Below are positions 1 through 9,246 of a stretch of 64,000 nt of DNA, in pieces. The stretch lies in NCBI GenBank assembly GCA_963082875.1, contig OY720102.1:8308001-8372000 (forward strand), given 5' to 3'. The position numbers and the translations under genes were made by a program. The notes beneath the pieces were generated by a model, which saw only the letters and a list, made by a program, of their open reading frames with translations, did not search any database and was not told where the DNA came from. This DNA is from Corella eumyota (Eukaryota; Chordata; Ascidiacea; Phlebobranchia; Corellidae). The first letter of the stretch is position 1, and the number at the start of each line of letters is the position of its first letter.

Positions 1-157
1 CATAAAGTACTTTCTAATATGCTAAAAAACTTGTAAAATGCCTACGACACCCGGTATTCCCAGGCGCTCACCCATCCAAGTACTAACCGGGCCCGACGTT
101 GCTTAACTTCCCAGATCAGACGAGTTGGGGTGTATTTAACGTGGTATGGTCGTAGGC

Positions 158-212
158 AATGTGATGTGGTGAGCCAACACATTTAACATTACCCAGGTAT
201 ATTTAAAATAAA
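158..212 (-). promoter_or_regulatory. Representative short intergenic spacer (55 bp)
   Basis: It keeps the 5' flank of the gene at 40 out to the AT block at about -41 to -57, and nothing else. The AT block, read on the minus strand, is TTTTATTTTAAATATACC and doubles as terminator of the S gene to the right. All 51 short spacers share the flank ACCCAGGTATATTT, which points to a single origin. Confidence 0.88.
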
Positions 213-330
213 ATCTACGACACCCGGTATTCCCAGGCGGTCACCCATCCAAGTACTAACCGGGCCCGACGTTGCTTAACTTCCCAGATCTGACGAGATG
301 GGGTGTATTCAACGTGATATGGTCGTAGAC
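213..330 (-). rRNA. 5S rRNA gene, S type with compensated helix I
   Basis: The 3' end reads GUAGAU because the short spacer joins directly to the gene and replaces the last two bases (GC) with AU. The 5' end reads GUCUACGAC rather than GCCUACGAC, so nt 2 is U and pairs with the new A. Helix I is therefore fully paired, with a G-U wobble at the end. Twelve S genes have this change: 213, 960, 2735, 3482, 8635, 12191, 16889, 17636, 19698, 20445, 22220 and 22967. I found it in no long-spacer gene. The internal boxes are intact. Confidence 0.93.
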
Positions 331-639
331 AATGTGATGTGATGAGCCAACATATTTAACATTAACCATGTATATTTAAAATAAAATATATGACTTGCGT
401 CGCTTGGCAATTATATCTAAATATATTAATTTTCAAAAATTTCGATAAAAATGACTTATGCATAAAGTACTTTCTAATATGCCAAAAAACTTATAAAATG
501 CCTACGACACCCGGTATTCCCAGGCGGTCACCCATCCAAGTACTAACCGGGCCCGACGTTGCTTAACTTCCCAGATCGGACGAGATGGGGTGTATTCAAC
601 GTGGTATGGTCGTAGGCAATGTGATGTGGTGAGCCAACA

Positions 640-646
640 CATTTAT
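640..646 (-). promoter_or_regulatory. TATA-like element at -29 to -23 of a 5S gene
   Basis: The minus strand reads ATAAATG at this distance from nt 1 of the gene at 500. All copies have ATAAATG, TTAAATG or TTAAATATG here, within otherwise variable flanks. In several invertebrates a TATA-like box near -30 helps TFIIIB placement on 5S genes; that role here is inferred. Confidence 0.6.
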
Positions 647-718
647 CATTAACCGTGTATATTTAAAATAAAATAAATGACTTGCGTCGCTTAGCAGTTA
701 TATCAAATATATTAATTT

Positions 719-731
719 TCAAAAATTTTGA
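719..731. repeat. 13-bp dyad in the long spacer
   Basis: TCAAAA and TTTTGA flank a single central A. Spacers of the CGA type break it (TCAAAAATTTCGA). I know of no role; it may simply be AT-rich sequence. Confidence 0.5.
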
Positions 732-770
732 TAAAAAATGACTTCTACATAAGGTACTTTTTAATATGTT

Positions 771-776
771 AAAAAA
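771..776 (-). terminator. Backup pol III terminator, T6
   Basis: A TTTTTT run lies about 11 nt beyond the 3' end of the gene at 787. It is present in almost every long spacer and is absent from short spacers, which instead have a second TTTT. Confidence 0.75.
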
Positions 777-781
777 CTTAT

Positions 782-785
782 AAAA
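782..785 (-). terminator. Primary pol III terminator, T4
   Basis: The gene at 787 ends GGC, then G, then TTTT on the minus strand. Nearly all copies have T4 to T6 one base after the 3' end, which is the usual pol III stop signal. Confidence 0.9.
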
Positions 786-1419
786 CGCCTACGACACCCG
801 GTATTCCCAGGCGGTCACCCATCCAAGTACTAACCGGGCCCGACGTTGCTTAACATCCCAGATCAGACGAGATGGGGTGTATTCAACGTGGTATGGTCGT
901 AGGCAATGTGATGTGGTGAGCCAACACATTTAACATTACCCAGGTATATTTAAAATAAAATCTACGACACCCGGTATTCCCAGGCGGTCACCCATCCAAG
1001 TACTAACCGGGCCCGACGTTGCTTAACTTCCCAGATCGGACGAGATGGGGTGTATTCAACGTGGTATAGTCGTAGACAATGTGATGTGGTGAGCCAACAT
1101 ATTTAACATTAACCATGTATATTTAAAATAAAATATATGTCTTGCGTCGCTTGGCAATTATATCTAAATATATTCATTTTCAAAAATTTCGATAAAAATG
1201 ACTGATACATAAAGTACTTTGAAATATGCTAAAAAACTTATAAAATGCCTACGACACCCGGTATTCCCAGGCGGTCACCCATCCAAGTACTAACCGGGCC
1301 CGACGTTGCTTAACTTCCCAGATCAGACGAGATGGGGTGTATTTAACGTGGTATGGTCGTAGGCAATGTGATGTGGTGAGCCAACACATTTAACATTACC
1401 CAGGTATATTTAAAATAAA

Positions 1420-1537
1420 ATCTACGACACCCGGTATTCCCAGGCGGTCACCCATCCAAGTACTAACCGGGCCCGACGTTGCTTAACTTCCCAGATCGGA
1501 CGAGATGGGGTGTACTCAACGTGGTATGGTCGTAGGC
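1420..1537 (-). rRNA. 5S rRNA gene, S type without compensation
   Basis: It has the GUAGAU 3' end of S genes but keeps C at nt 2. Helix I then has a C-A mismatch at its second pair and a G-U at the first. Thirty-nine of the 51 S genes are like this. The rest of the gene is consensus. The T4 terminator follows at once, because the spacer's TTTTATTTT abuts the 3' end. Confidence 0.93.
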
Positions 1538-1992
1538 AATGTGATGTGGTGAGCCAACACATTTATTATTAACCGTGTATATTTAAAATAAAATAAATGA
1601 CTTGTGTCGCTTAGCAATTATATCAAATGTATTAATTTTAAAAAATTTTGATAAAAAATGACTTTTACATAAAGTACTTTTTAATATGCTAAAAAACTTA
1701 TAAAACGCCTACGACACCCGGTATTCCCAGGCGGTCACCCATCCAAGTACTAACCGGGCCCGACGTTGCTTAACTTCCCAGATCGGACGAGATGGGGTGT
1801 ACTCAACGTGGTATGGTCGTAGGCATTGTGATTTGGTGAGCCAACACATTTATTATTAACCGTGTATATTTAAAATAAAATAAATGACTTGTGTCGCTTA
1901 GCAATTATATCAAATATATTAATTTTCAAAAATTTCGATAAAAATGACTTATACATAAGGTACTTTCTAATATGCTAAAAAACTTATAAAAT

Positions 1993-2110
1993 GCCTACGA
2001 CACCCGGTATTCCCAGGCGGTCACCCATCCAAGTACTAACCGGGCCCGACATTGCTTAACTTCCCAGATCGGACGAGATGGGGTGTACTCAAGGTGGTGT
2101 GGTCGTAGGC
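1993..2110 (-). rRNA. 5S rRNA gene, helix II mismatch class
   Basis: The RNA has U12C, G18C and C60U. G18 normally pairs with C60 in helix II, so this copy has C18 facing U60. About 31 copies share G18C (for example 2275, 5544, 5826, 9382, 14080, 18669, 26344, 27773, 33543, 33825, 52071, 61692); some of them keep C60, giving C18 against C60. Many also have the 5-bp deletion in the 5' flank. Box A apart from nt 60, the intermediate element and box C are normal. Whether it is expressed cannot be read from the sequence. Confidence 0.9.
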
Positions 2111-2127
2111 AATGTGATGTGCCAACA

Positions 2128-2134
2128 CATTTAT
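2128..2134 (-). promoter_or_regulatory. TATA-like element moved to -24 to -18
   Basis: In the flank of the gene at 1993 the plus strand reads GATGTGCCAACAC instead of GATGTGGTGAGCCAACAC. Five bases (GTGAG) are gone, so the ATAAATG element is five bases closer to nt 1. The same flank, or a variant of equal length (GATAAGCC at 31100 and 31670), occurs in many G18C copies and in the later G56A copies. Confidence 0.65.
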
Positions 2135-2269
2135 CATTACCCGTGTATATTTAAAATAAAATAAATGACTTGCGTCGCCTAGCAATTATATCAAATATAT
2201 TAATTTTCAAAAATTTTGATAAAAAATGACTTCTACATAAAGTACTTTCTAATATGCTAAAAAACTTAT

Positions 2270-2272
2270 AAA
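2270..2272 (-). terminator. Weakened primary terminator, TTT only
   Basis: The gene at 2275 is followed by AATTTATAAG, so only three T remain at the primary site. The T6 run at 2259-2264 is intact. Fifteen copies share this: 2275, 6108, 9664, 14362, 18951, 21760, 26626, 28055, 32109, 34107, 35531, 52353, 56477, 60086 and 61974. Confidence 0.8.
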
Positions 2273-2522
2273 TTGCCTACGACACCCGGTATTCCCAGGC
2301 GGTCACCCATCCAAGTACTAACCGGGCCCGACGTTGCTTAACTTCCCAGATCGGACGAGATGGGGTGTACTCAAGGTGGTATGGTCGTAGGCAATGTGAT
2401 TTGGTGAGCCAACACATTTATTATTAACCGTGTATATTTAAAATAAAATAAATGACTTGCGTCGCCTAGCAATTATATCAAATACATTAATTTTCAAAAA
2501 TTTTGATAAAAAATGACTTCTA

Positions 2523-5500
2523 CATAAAGTACTTTCTAATATGCTAAAAAACTTGTAAAATGCCTACGACACCCGGTATTCCCAGGCGCTCACCCATCCA
2601 AGTACTAACCGGGCCCGACGTTGCTTAACTTCCCAGATCAGACGAGTTGGGGTGTATTTAACGTGGTATGGTCGTAGGCAATGTGATGTGGTGAGCCAAC
2701 ACATTTAACATTACCCAGGTATATTTAAAATAAAATCTACGACACCCGGTATTCCCAGGCGGTCACCCATCCAAGTACTAACCGGGCCCGACGTTGCTTA
2801 ACTTCCCAGATCTGACGAGATGGGGTGTATTCAACGTGATATGGTCGTAGACAATGTGATGTGATGAGCCAACATATTTAACATTAACCATGTATATTTA
2901 AAATAAAATATATGACTTGCGTCGCTTGGCAATTATATCTAAATATATTAATTTTCAAAAATTTCGATAAAAATGACTTATGCATAAAGTACTTTCTAAT
3001 ATGCCAAAAAACTTATAAAATGCCTACGACACCCGGTATTCCCAGGCGGTCACCCATCCAAGTACTAACCGGGCCCGACGTTGCTTAACTTCCCAGATCG
3101 GACGAGATGGGGTGTATTCAACGTGGTATGGTCGTAGGCAATGTGATGTGGTGAGCCAACACATTTATCATTAACCGTGTATATTTAAAATAAAATAAAT
3201 GACTTGCGTCGCTTAGCAGTTATATCAAATATATTAATTTTCAAAAATTTTGATAAAAAATGACTTCTACATAAGGTACTTTTTAATATGTTAAAAAACT
3301 TATAAAACGCCTACGACACCCGGTATTCCCAGGCGGTCACCCATCCAAGTACTAACCGGGCCCGACGTTGCTTAACATCCCAGATCAGACGAGATGGGGT
3401 GTATTCAACGTGGTATGGTCGTAGGCAATGTGATGTGGTGAGCCAACACATTTAACATTACCCAGGTATATTTAAAATAAAATCTACGACACCCGGTATT
3501 CCCAGGCGGTCACCCATCCAAGTACTAACCGGGCCCGACGTTGCTTAACTTCCCAGATCGGACGAGATGGGGTGTATTCAACGTGGTATAGTCGTAGACA
3601 ATGTGATGTGGTGAGCCAACATATTTAACATTAACCATGTATATTTAAAATAAAATATATGTCTTGCGTCGCTTGGCAATTATATCTAAATATATTCATT
3701 TTCAAAAATTTCGATAAAAATGACTGATACATAAAGTACTTTGAAATATGCTAAAAAACTTATAAAATGCCTACGACACCCGGTATTCCCAGGCGGTCAC
3801 CCATCCAAGTACTAACCGGGCCCGACGTTGCTTAACTTCCCAGATCAGACGAGATGGGGTGTATTTAACGTGGTATGGTCGTAGGCAATGTGATGTGGTG
3901 AGCCAACACATTTAACATTACCCAGGTATATTTAAAATAAAATCTACGACACCCGGTATTCCCAGGCGGTCACCCATCCAAGTACTAACCGGGCCCGACG
4001 TTGCTTAACTTCCCAGATCGGACGAGATGGGGTGTACTCAACGTGGTATGGTCGTAGGCAATGAGATTTGGTGAGCCAACACATTTATTATTAACCGTGT
4101 ATATTTAAAATAAAATAAATGACTTGTGTCGCTTAGCAATTATATCAAATGTATTAATTTTAAAAAATTTTGATAAAAAATGACTTTTACATAAAGTACT
4201 TTTTAATATGCTAAAAAACTTATAAAACGCCTACGACACCCGGTATTCCCAGGCGGTCACCCATCCAAGTACTAACCGGGCCCGACATTGCTTAACTTCC
4301 CAGATCGGACGAGATGGGGTGTATTCAACGTGGTATGGTCGTAGGCAATGTGATGTGGTGAGCCAACACATTTATCATTAACCGTGTATATTTAAAATAA
4401 AATAAATGACTTGCGTCGCTTAGCAGTTATATCAAATATATTAATTTTCAAAAATTTTGATAAAAAATGACTTCTACATAAGGTACTTTTTAATATGCTA
4501 AAAAACTTATAAAACGCCTACGACACCCGGTATTCCCAGGCGGTCACCCATCCAAGTACTAACCGGGCCCGACGTTGCTTAACATCCCAGATCAGACGAG
4601 ATGGGGTGTATTCAACGTGGTATGGTCGTAGGCAATGTGATGTGGTGAGCCAACACATTTAACATTACCCAGGTATATTTAAAATAAAATCTACGACACC
4701 CGGTATTCCCAGGCGGTCACCCATCCAAGTACTAACCGGGCCCGACATTGCTTAACTTCCCAGATCGGACGAGATGGGGTGTACTCAAGGTGGTGTGGTC
4801 GTAGGCAATGTGATGTGCCAACACATTTATCATTACCCGTGTATATTTAAAATAAAATAAATGACTTGCGTCGCCTAGCAATTATATCAAATATATTAAT
4901 TTTCAAAAATTTTGATAAAAAATGACTTCTACATAAAGTACTTTCTAATATGCTAAAAAACTTATAAAATGCCTACGACACCCGGTATTCCCAGGCGGTC
5001 ACCCATCCAAGTACTAACCGGGCCCGACGTTGCTTAACTTCCCAGATCGGACGAGATGGGGTGTACTCAACGTGGTATGGTCGTAGGCAATGTGATTTGG
5101 TGAGCCAACACATTTATCATTAACCGTGTATATTTAAAATAAAATAAATGACTTGCGTCGCTTAGCAGTTATATCAAATATATTAATTTTCAAAAATTTT
5201 GATAAAAAATGACTTCTACATAAAGTACTTTTTAATATGCTAAAAAACTTATAAAACGCCTACGACACCCGGTATTCCCAGGCGGTCACCCATCCAAGTA
5301 CTAACCGGGCCCGACGTTGCTTAACTTCCCAGATCGGACGAGATGGGGTGTACTCAACGTGGTATGGTCGTAGGCATTGTGATTTGGTGAGCCAACACAT
5401 TTATTATTAACCGTGTATATTTAAAATAAAATAAATGACTTGTGTCGCTTAGCAATTATATCAAATATATTAATTTTCAAAAATTTCGATAAAAATGACT

Positions 5501-5690
5501 TATACATAAGGTACTTTCTAATATGCTAAAAAACTTATAAAATGCCTACGACACCCGGTATTCCCAGGCGGTCACCCATCCAAGTACTAACCGGGCCCGA
5601 CATTGCTTAACTTCCCAGATCGGACGAGATGGGGTGTACTCAAGGTGGTGTGGTCGTAGGCAATGTGATGTGCCAACACATTTATCATTA
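2523..5690 (-). rRNA. 5S gene block 2 (13 genes)
   Basis: Gene left edges: 2562, 2735S, 3022, 3309, 3482S, 3769, 3942S, 4229, 4516, 4689S, 4971, 5258, 5544. The first seven repeat block 1 with a shift of 2,522 bp, and the match breaks down around 1.5/4.06 to 1.76/4.29 kb. The gene at 4229 has C60U in a background that keeps G18, giving a G-U wobble in helix II. The genes at 4689 and 5544 combine C60U with G18C, which leaves helix II with a mismatch. The 4689 gene is an S gene that carries a sequence type otherwise seen mostly in long-spacer genes, so it is probably a recombinant. Confidence 0.95.
5258..5375 (-). rRNA. 5S rRNA gene, consensus-type copy
   Basis: This copy is the reference for RNA numbering in this annotation; nt 1 is at 5375 and nt 118 at 5258. 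The RNA starts GCCUACGACC and ends GUCGUAGGC, which pair as helix I. Helix II pairs A16-G21 with C57-U62, and helix III pairs C29-A32 with U45-G48. Box A reads AGUUAAGCAACGUCG (nt 50-64), the intermediate element is at 67-72, and box C starts UGGAUGGGUGACC at nt 80. These positions match the known animal 5S internal control region. The downstream base is C or G, followed by T4. I see no defect and take this type to be functional. Confidence 0.97.
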
Positions 5691-6680
5691 CCCGTGTATA
5701 TTTAAAATAAAATAAATGACTTGCGTCGCCTAGCAATTATATCAAATATATTAATTTTCAAAAATTTTGATAAAAAATGACTTCTACATAAAGTACTTTC
5801 TAATATGCTAAAAAACTTATAAAATGCCTACGACACCCGGTATTCCCAGGCGGTCACCCATCCAAGTACTAACCGGGCCCGACGTTGCTTAACTTCCCAG
5901 ATCGGACGAGATGGGGTGTACTCAAGGTGGTGTGGTCGTCGGCAATGTGATGTGCCAACACATTTATCATTACCCGTGTATATTTAAAATAAAATAAATG
6001 ACTTGCGTCGCTTAGCAATTATATCAAATATATTAGTTTTCAAAAATTTTGATTAAAAATGACTTCTACATAAAGTACTTTCTAATATGCTAAAAAACTT
6101 ATAAATTGCCTACGACACCCGGTATTCCCAGGCGGTCACCCATCCAAGTACTAACCGGGCCCGACGTTGCTTAACTTCCCAGATCGGACGAGATGGGGTG
6201 TACTCAAGGTGGTATGGTCGTAGGCAATGTGATTTGGTGAGCCAACACATTTATTATTAACCGTGTATATTTAAAATAAAATAAATGACTTGTGTCGCTT
6301 AGCAATTATATCAAATGCATTAATTTTTAAAAATTTTGATAAAAAATGACTTTTACATAAAGTACTTTTTAATATGCTAAAAAACTTATAAAACGCCTAC
6401 GACACCCGGTATTCCCAGGCGGTCACCCATCCAAGTACTAACCGGGCCCGACGTTGCTTAACTTCCCAGATCGGACGAGATGGGGTGTACTCAACGTGGT
6501 ATGGTCGTAGGCAATGTGATTTGGTGAGCCAACACATTTATTATTAACCGTGTATATTTAAAATAAAATAAATGACTTGTGTCGCTTAGCAATTATATCA
6601 AATATATTAATTTTCAAAAATTTCGATAAAAATGACTTATACATAAGGTACTTTCTAATATGCTAAAAAACTTATAAAAT

Positions 6681-6798
6681 GCCTACGACACCCTGTATTC
6701 CCAGGCGGTCACCCATCCAAGTACTAACCGGGCCCGACGTTGCTTAACATCCCAGATCAGACGAGATGGGGTGTATTCAACGTGGTATGGTCGTAGGC
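6681..6798 (-). rRNA. 5S rRNA gene, C105A class
   Basis: The RNA reads AUACAGGGUGUCG in place of AUACCGGGUGUCG. It also has GGGAUGUUAAGC before box A and UCUGAUC in loop III. Six copies share the first change: 6681, 10237, 14935, 28915, 36964 and 41368. In each case the gene to its right is an S gene with an odd box C, GGUUACC (6854, 10410, 15108, 29088, 37137, 41541), so the pair travels as a unit. Confidence 0.9.
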
Positions 6799-7887
6799 AA
6801 TGTGATGTGGTGAGCCAACACATTTAACATTACCCAGGTATATTTAAAATAAAATCTACGACACCCGGTATTCCCAGGCGGTAACCCATCCAAGTACTAA
6901 CCGGGCCCGACGTTGCTTAACTTCCCAGATCGGACGAGATGGGGTGTATTCAACGTGGTATAGTCGTAGGCAATGTGATGTGGTGAGCCAACATATTTAA
7001 CATTAACCATGTATATTTAAAAAAAAATATATGTCTTGCGTCGCTTGGCAATTATATCTAAATATATTCATTTTCAAAAATTTCGATAAAAATGACTTAT
7101 ACATAAAGTACTTTGTAATATGCTAAAAAACTTATAAAATGCCTACGACACCCGGTATTCCCAGGCGGTCACCCATCCAAGTACTAACCGGGCCCGACGT
7201 TGCTTAACTTCCCAGATCAGACGAGATGGGGTGTATTTAACGTGGTATGGTCGTAGGCAATGTGATGTGTTGAGCCAACACATTTAACATTACCCAGGTA
7301 TATTTAAAATAAAATCTACGACACCCGGTATTCCCAGGCGGTCACCCATCCAAGTACTAACCGGGCCCGACGTTGCTTAACTTCCCAGATCGGACGAGAT
7401 GGGGTGTACTCAACGTGGTATGGTCGTAGGCAATGTGATTTGGTGAGCCAACTCATTTATTATTAACCGTGTATATTTAAAATAAAATAAATGACTTGTG
7501 TCGCTTAGCAATTATATCAAATGTATTAATTTTAAAAAATTTTGATAAAAAATGACTTTTACATAAAGTACTTTTTAATATGCTAAAAAACTTATAAAAC
7601 GCCTACGACACCCGGTATTCCCAGGCGGTCACCCATCCAAGTACTAACCGGGCCCGACGTTGCTTAACTTCCCAGATCGGACGAGATGGGGTGTACTCAA
7701 CGTGGTATGTTCGTAGGCAATGTGATGTGGTGAGCCAACACATTTATCATTAAATGTGTATATTTAAAATAAAATAAATGACTTGCGTCGCTTAGCAATT
7801 ATATCAAATATATTAGTTTTCAAAAATTTTGATAAAAAATGACTTCTACATAAAGTACTTTCTAATATTCTATAAAACTTATAAAAT

Positions 7888-8005
7888 GCCTACGACACCC
7901 GGTATTCCCAGGCGGTCACCCATCCAAGTACTAACCGGGCCCGACGTTGTTTAACTTCCCAGATCGGACGAGATGGGGTGTATTCAACGTGGTATAGTCG
8001 TAGGC
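7888..8005 (-). rRNA. 5S rRNA gene, G56A box A class
   Basis: Box A reads AGUUAAACAACGUCG, with A in place of G56. Fifteen copies share it: 7888, 11444, 16142, 25208, 30122, 37424, 38739, 40054, 42402, 43717, 45032, 47667, 48982, 50297 and 54421. From 37 kb on, the class also carries the 5-bp promoter deletion and AUCAUACC near nt 10. G56 lies in the core of box A, so TFIIIA or TFIIIC binding may be changed. Confidence 0.9.
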
Positions 8006-9246
8006 AATGTGATGTGATGAGCCAACATATTTAACATTAACCATGTATATTTAAAATAAAATATATGACTTGCGTCGCTTGGCAATTATATCTAAATATA
8101 TTAATTTTCAAAAATTTCGATAAAAATGACTTATGCATAAAGTACTTTCTAATATGCCAAAAAACTTATAAAATGCCTACGACACCCGGTATTCCCAGGC
8201 GGTCATCCATCCAAGTACTAACCGGGCCCGACGTTGCTTAACATCCCAGATCAGACGAAATGGGGTGTATTCAACGTGGTATGGTCGTAGGCAATGTGAT
8301 GTGGTGAGCCAACACATTTATCATTAACCGTGTATATTTAAAATAAAATAAATGACTTGCGTCGCCTAGCAATTATATCAAATACATTAATTTTCAAAAA
8401 TTTTGATAAAAAATGACTTCTACATAAAGTACTTTCTAATATGCTAAAAAACTTGTAAAATGCCTACGACACCCGGTATTCCCAGGCGCTCACCCATCCA
8501 AGTACTAACCGGGCCCGACGTTGCTTAACTTCCCAGATCAGACGAGTTGGGGTGTATTTAACGTGGTATGGTCGTAGGCAATGTGATGTGGTGAGCCAAC
8601 ACATTTAACATTACCCAGGTATATTTAAAATAAAATCTACGACACCCGGTATTCCCAGGCGGTCACCCATCCAAGTACTAACCGGGCCCGACGTTGCTTA
8701 ACTTCCCAGATCGGACGAGATGGGGTGTATGCAACGTGATATGGTCGTAGACAATGTGATGTGATGAGCCAACATATTTAACATTAACCATGTATATTTA
8801 AAATAAAATATATGACTTGCGTCGCTTGGCAATTATATCTAAATATATTAATTTTCAAAAATTTCGATAAAAATGACTTATGCATAAAGTACTTTCTAAT
8901 ATGCCAAAAAACTTATAAAATGCCTACGACACCCGGTATTCCCAGGCGGTCATCCATCCAAGTACTAACCGGGCCCGACGTTGCTTAACATCCCAGATCA
9001 GACGAGATGGGGTGTATTCAACGTGGTATGGTCGTAGGCAATGTGATGTGGTGAGCCAACACATTTAACATTACCCAGGTATATTTAAAATAAAATCTAC
9101 GACACCCGGTATTCCCAGGCGGTCACCCATCCAAGTACTAACCGGGCCCGACGTTGCTTAACTTCCCAGATCGGACGAGATGGGGTGTACTCAACGTGGT
9201 ATAGTCGTAGGCAATGTGATGTGGTGAGCCAACATATTTAACATTA

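Larger units (their letters stand above)
618..786 (-). promoter_or_regulatory. Representative long intergenic spacer (169 bp)
   Basis: Read on the minus strand from the gene at 787 to the gene at 500, it holds the T4 and T6 terminators, an AT-rich middle, a near-perfect dyad, a GC-richer patch (GCTAAGCGACGCAAG), an AT block (TTTTAAATATAC) and the 5' flank of the gene at 500. Spacers fall into at least two types by TTTTGATAAAAAATG or TTTCGATAAAAATG. No ORF or second RNA gene is supported in it. Confidence 0.85.
1..2522 (-). rRNA. 5S gene block 1 (10 genes)
   Basis: Gene left edges (each gene runs to left edge +117): 40, 213S, 500, 787, 960S, 1247, 1420S, 1707, 1993, 2275. S marks a gene whose 3' side has the 55-bp spacer. 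The gene at 40 has GAGCGCC instead of GACCGCC in box C (C91G on the RNA). The genes at 213 and 960 carry the helix I change at nt 2. The gene at 1993 has the shortened promoter spacing and C60U. The gene at 2275 has the weak terminator. The block is the first copy of a 10-gene higher-order repeat. Confidence 0.95.
1..4745. repeat. Segment duplicated at 19486-24230 (shift 19,485 bp)
   Basis: Gene spacing, gene classes and rare flank variants agree across the whole length. The left end is cut by the window edge. Within it, 1-1760 is also repeated at 2523-4285. Confidence 0.9.
5691..9246 (-). rRNA. 5S gene block 3 (14 genes, 3,556-bp repeat, copy 1)
   Basis: Gene left edges: 5826, 6108, 6395, 6681, 6854S, 7141, 7314S, 7601, 7888, 8175, 8462, 8635S, 8922, 9095S. 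The gene at 5826 has a change in the first ten nt (CGACG in place of CUACG on the RNA). The gene at 6681 has C105A. The gene at 6854 has GGUUACC in box C instead of GGUGACC. The gene at 7888 has G56A in box A. The genes at 8175 and 8922 have G87A. The spacer left of the 7888 gene has TATAGAATATT where others have AGCATATTA, which shortens the backup T run there. Confidence 0.95.

Noticed and set aside
719-731. Spacer dyad as an operator or origin
   Set aside because: It is short, AT-only apart from two G-C pairs, and lost in a whole spacer class; no support for a role.
618-786. Spliced-leader or small nuclear RNA gene in the spacer
   Set aside because: AATTTTTGA on the minus strand resembles an Sm site, but there is no leader-like exon with a suitably placed splice donor, and AT-rich DNA gives such motifs by chance.
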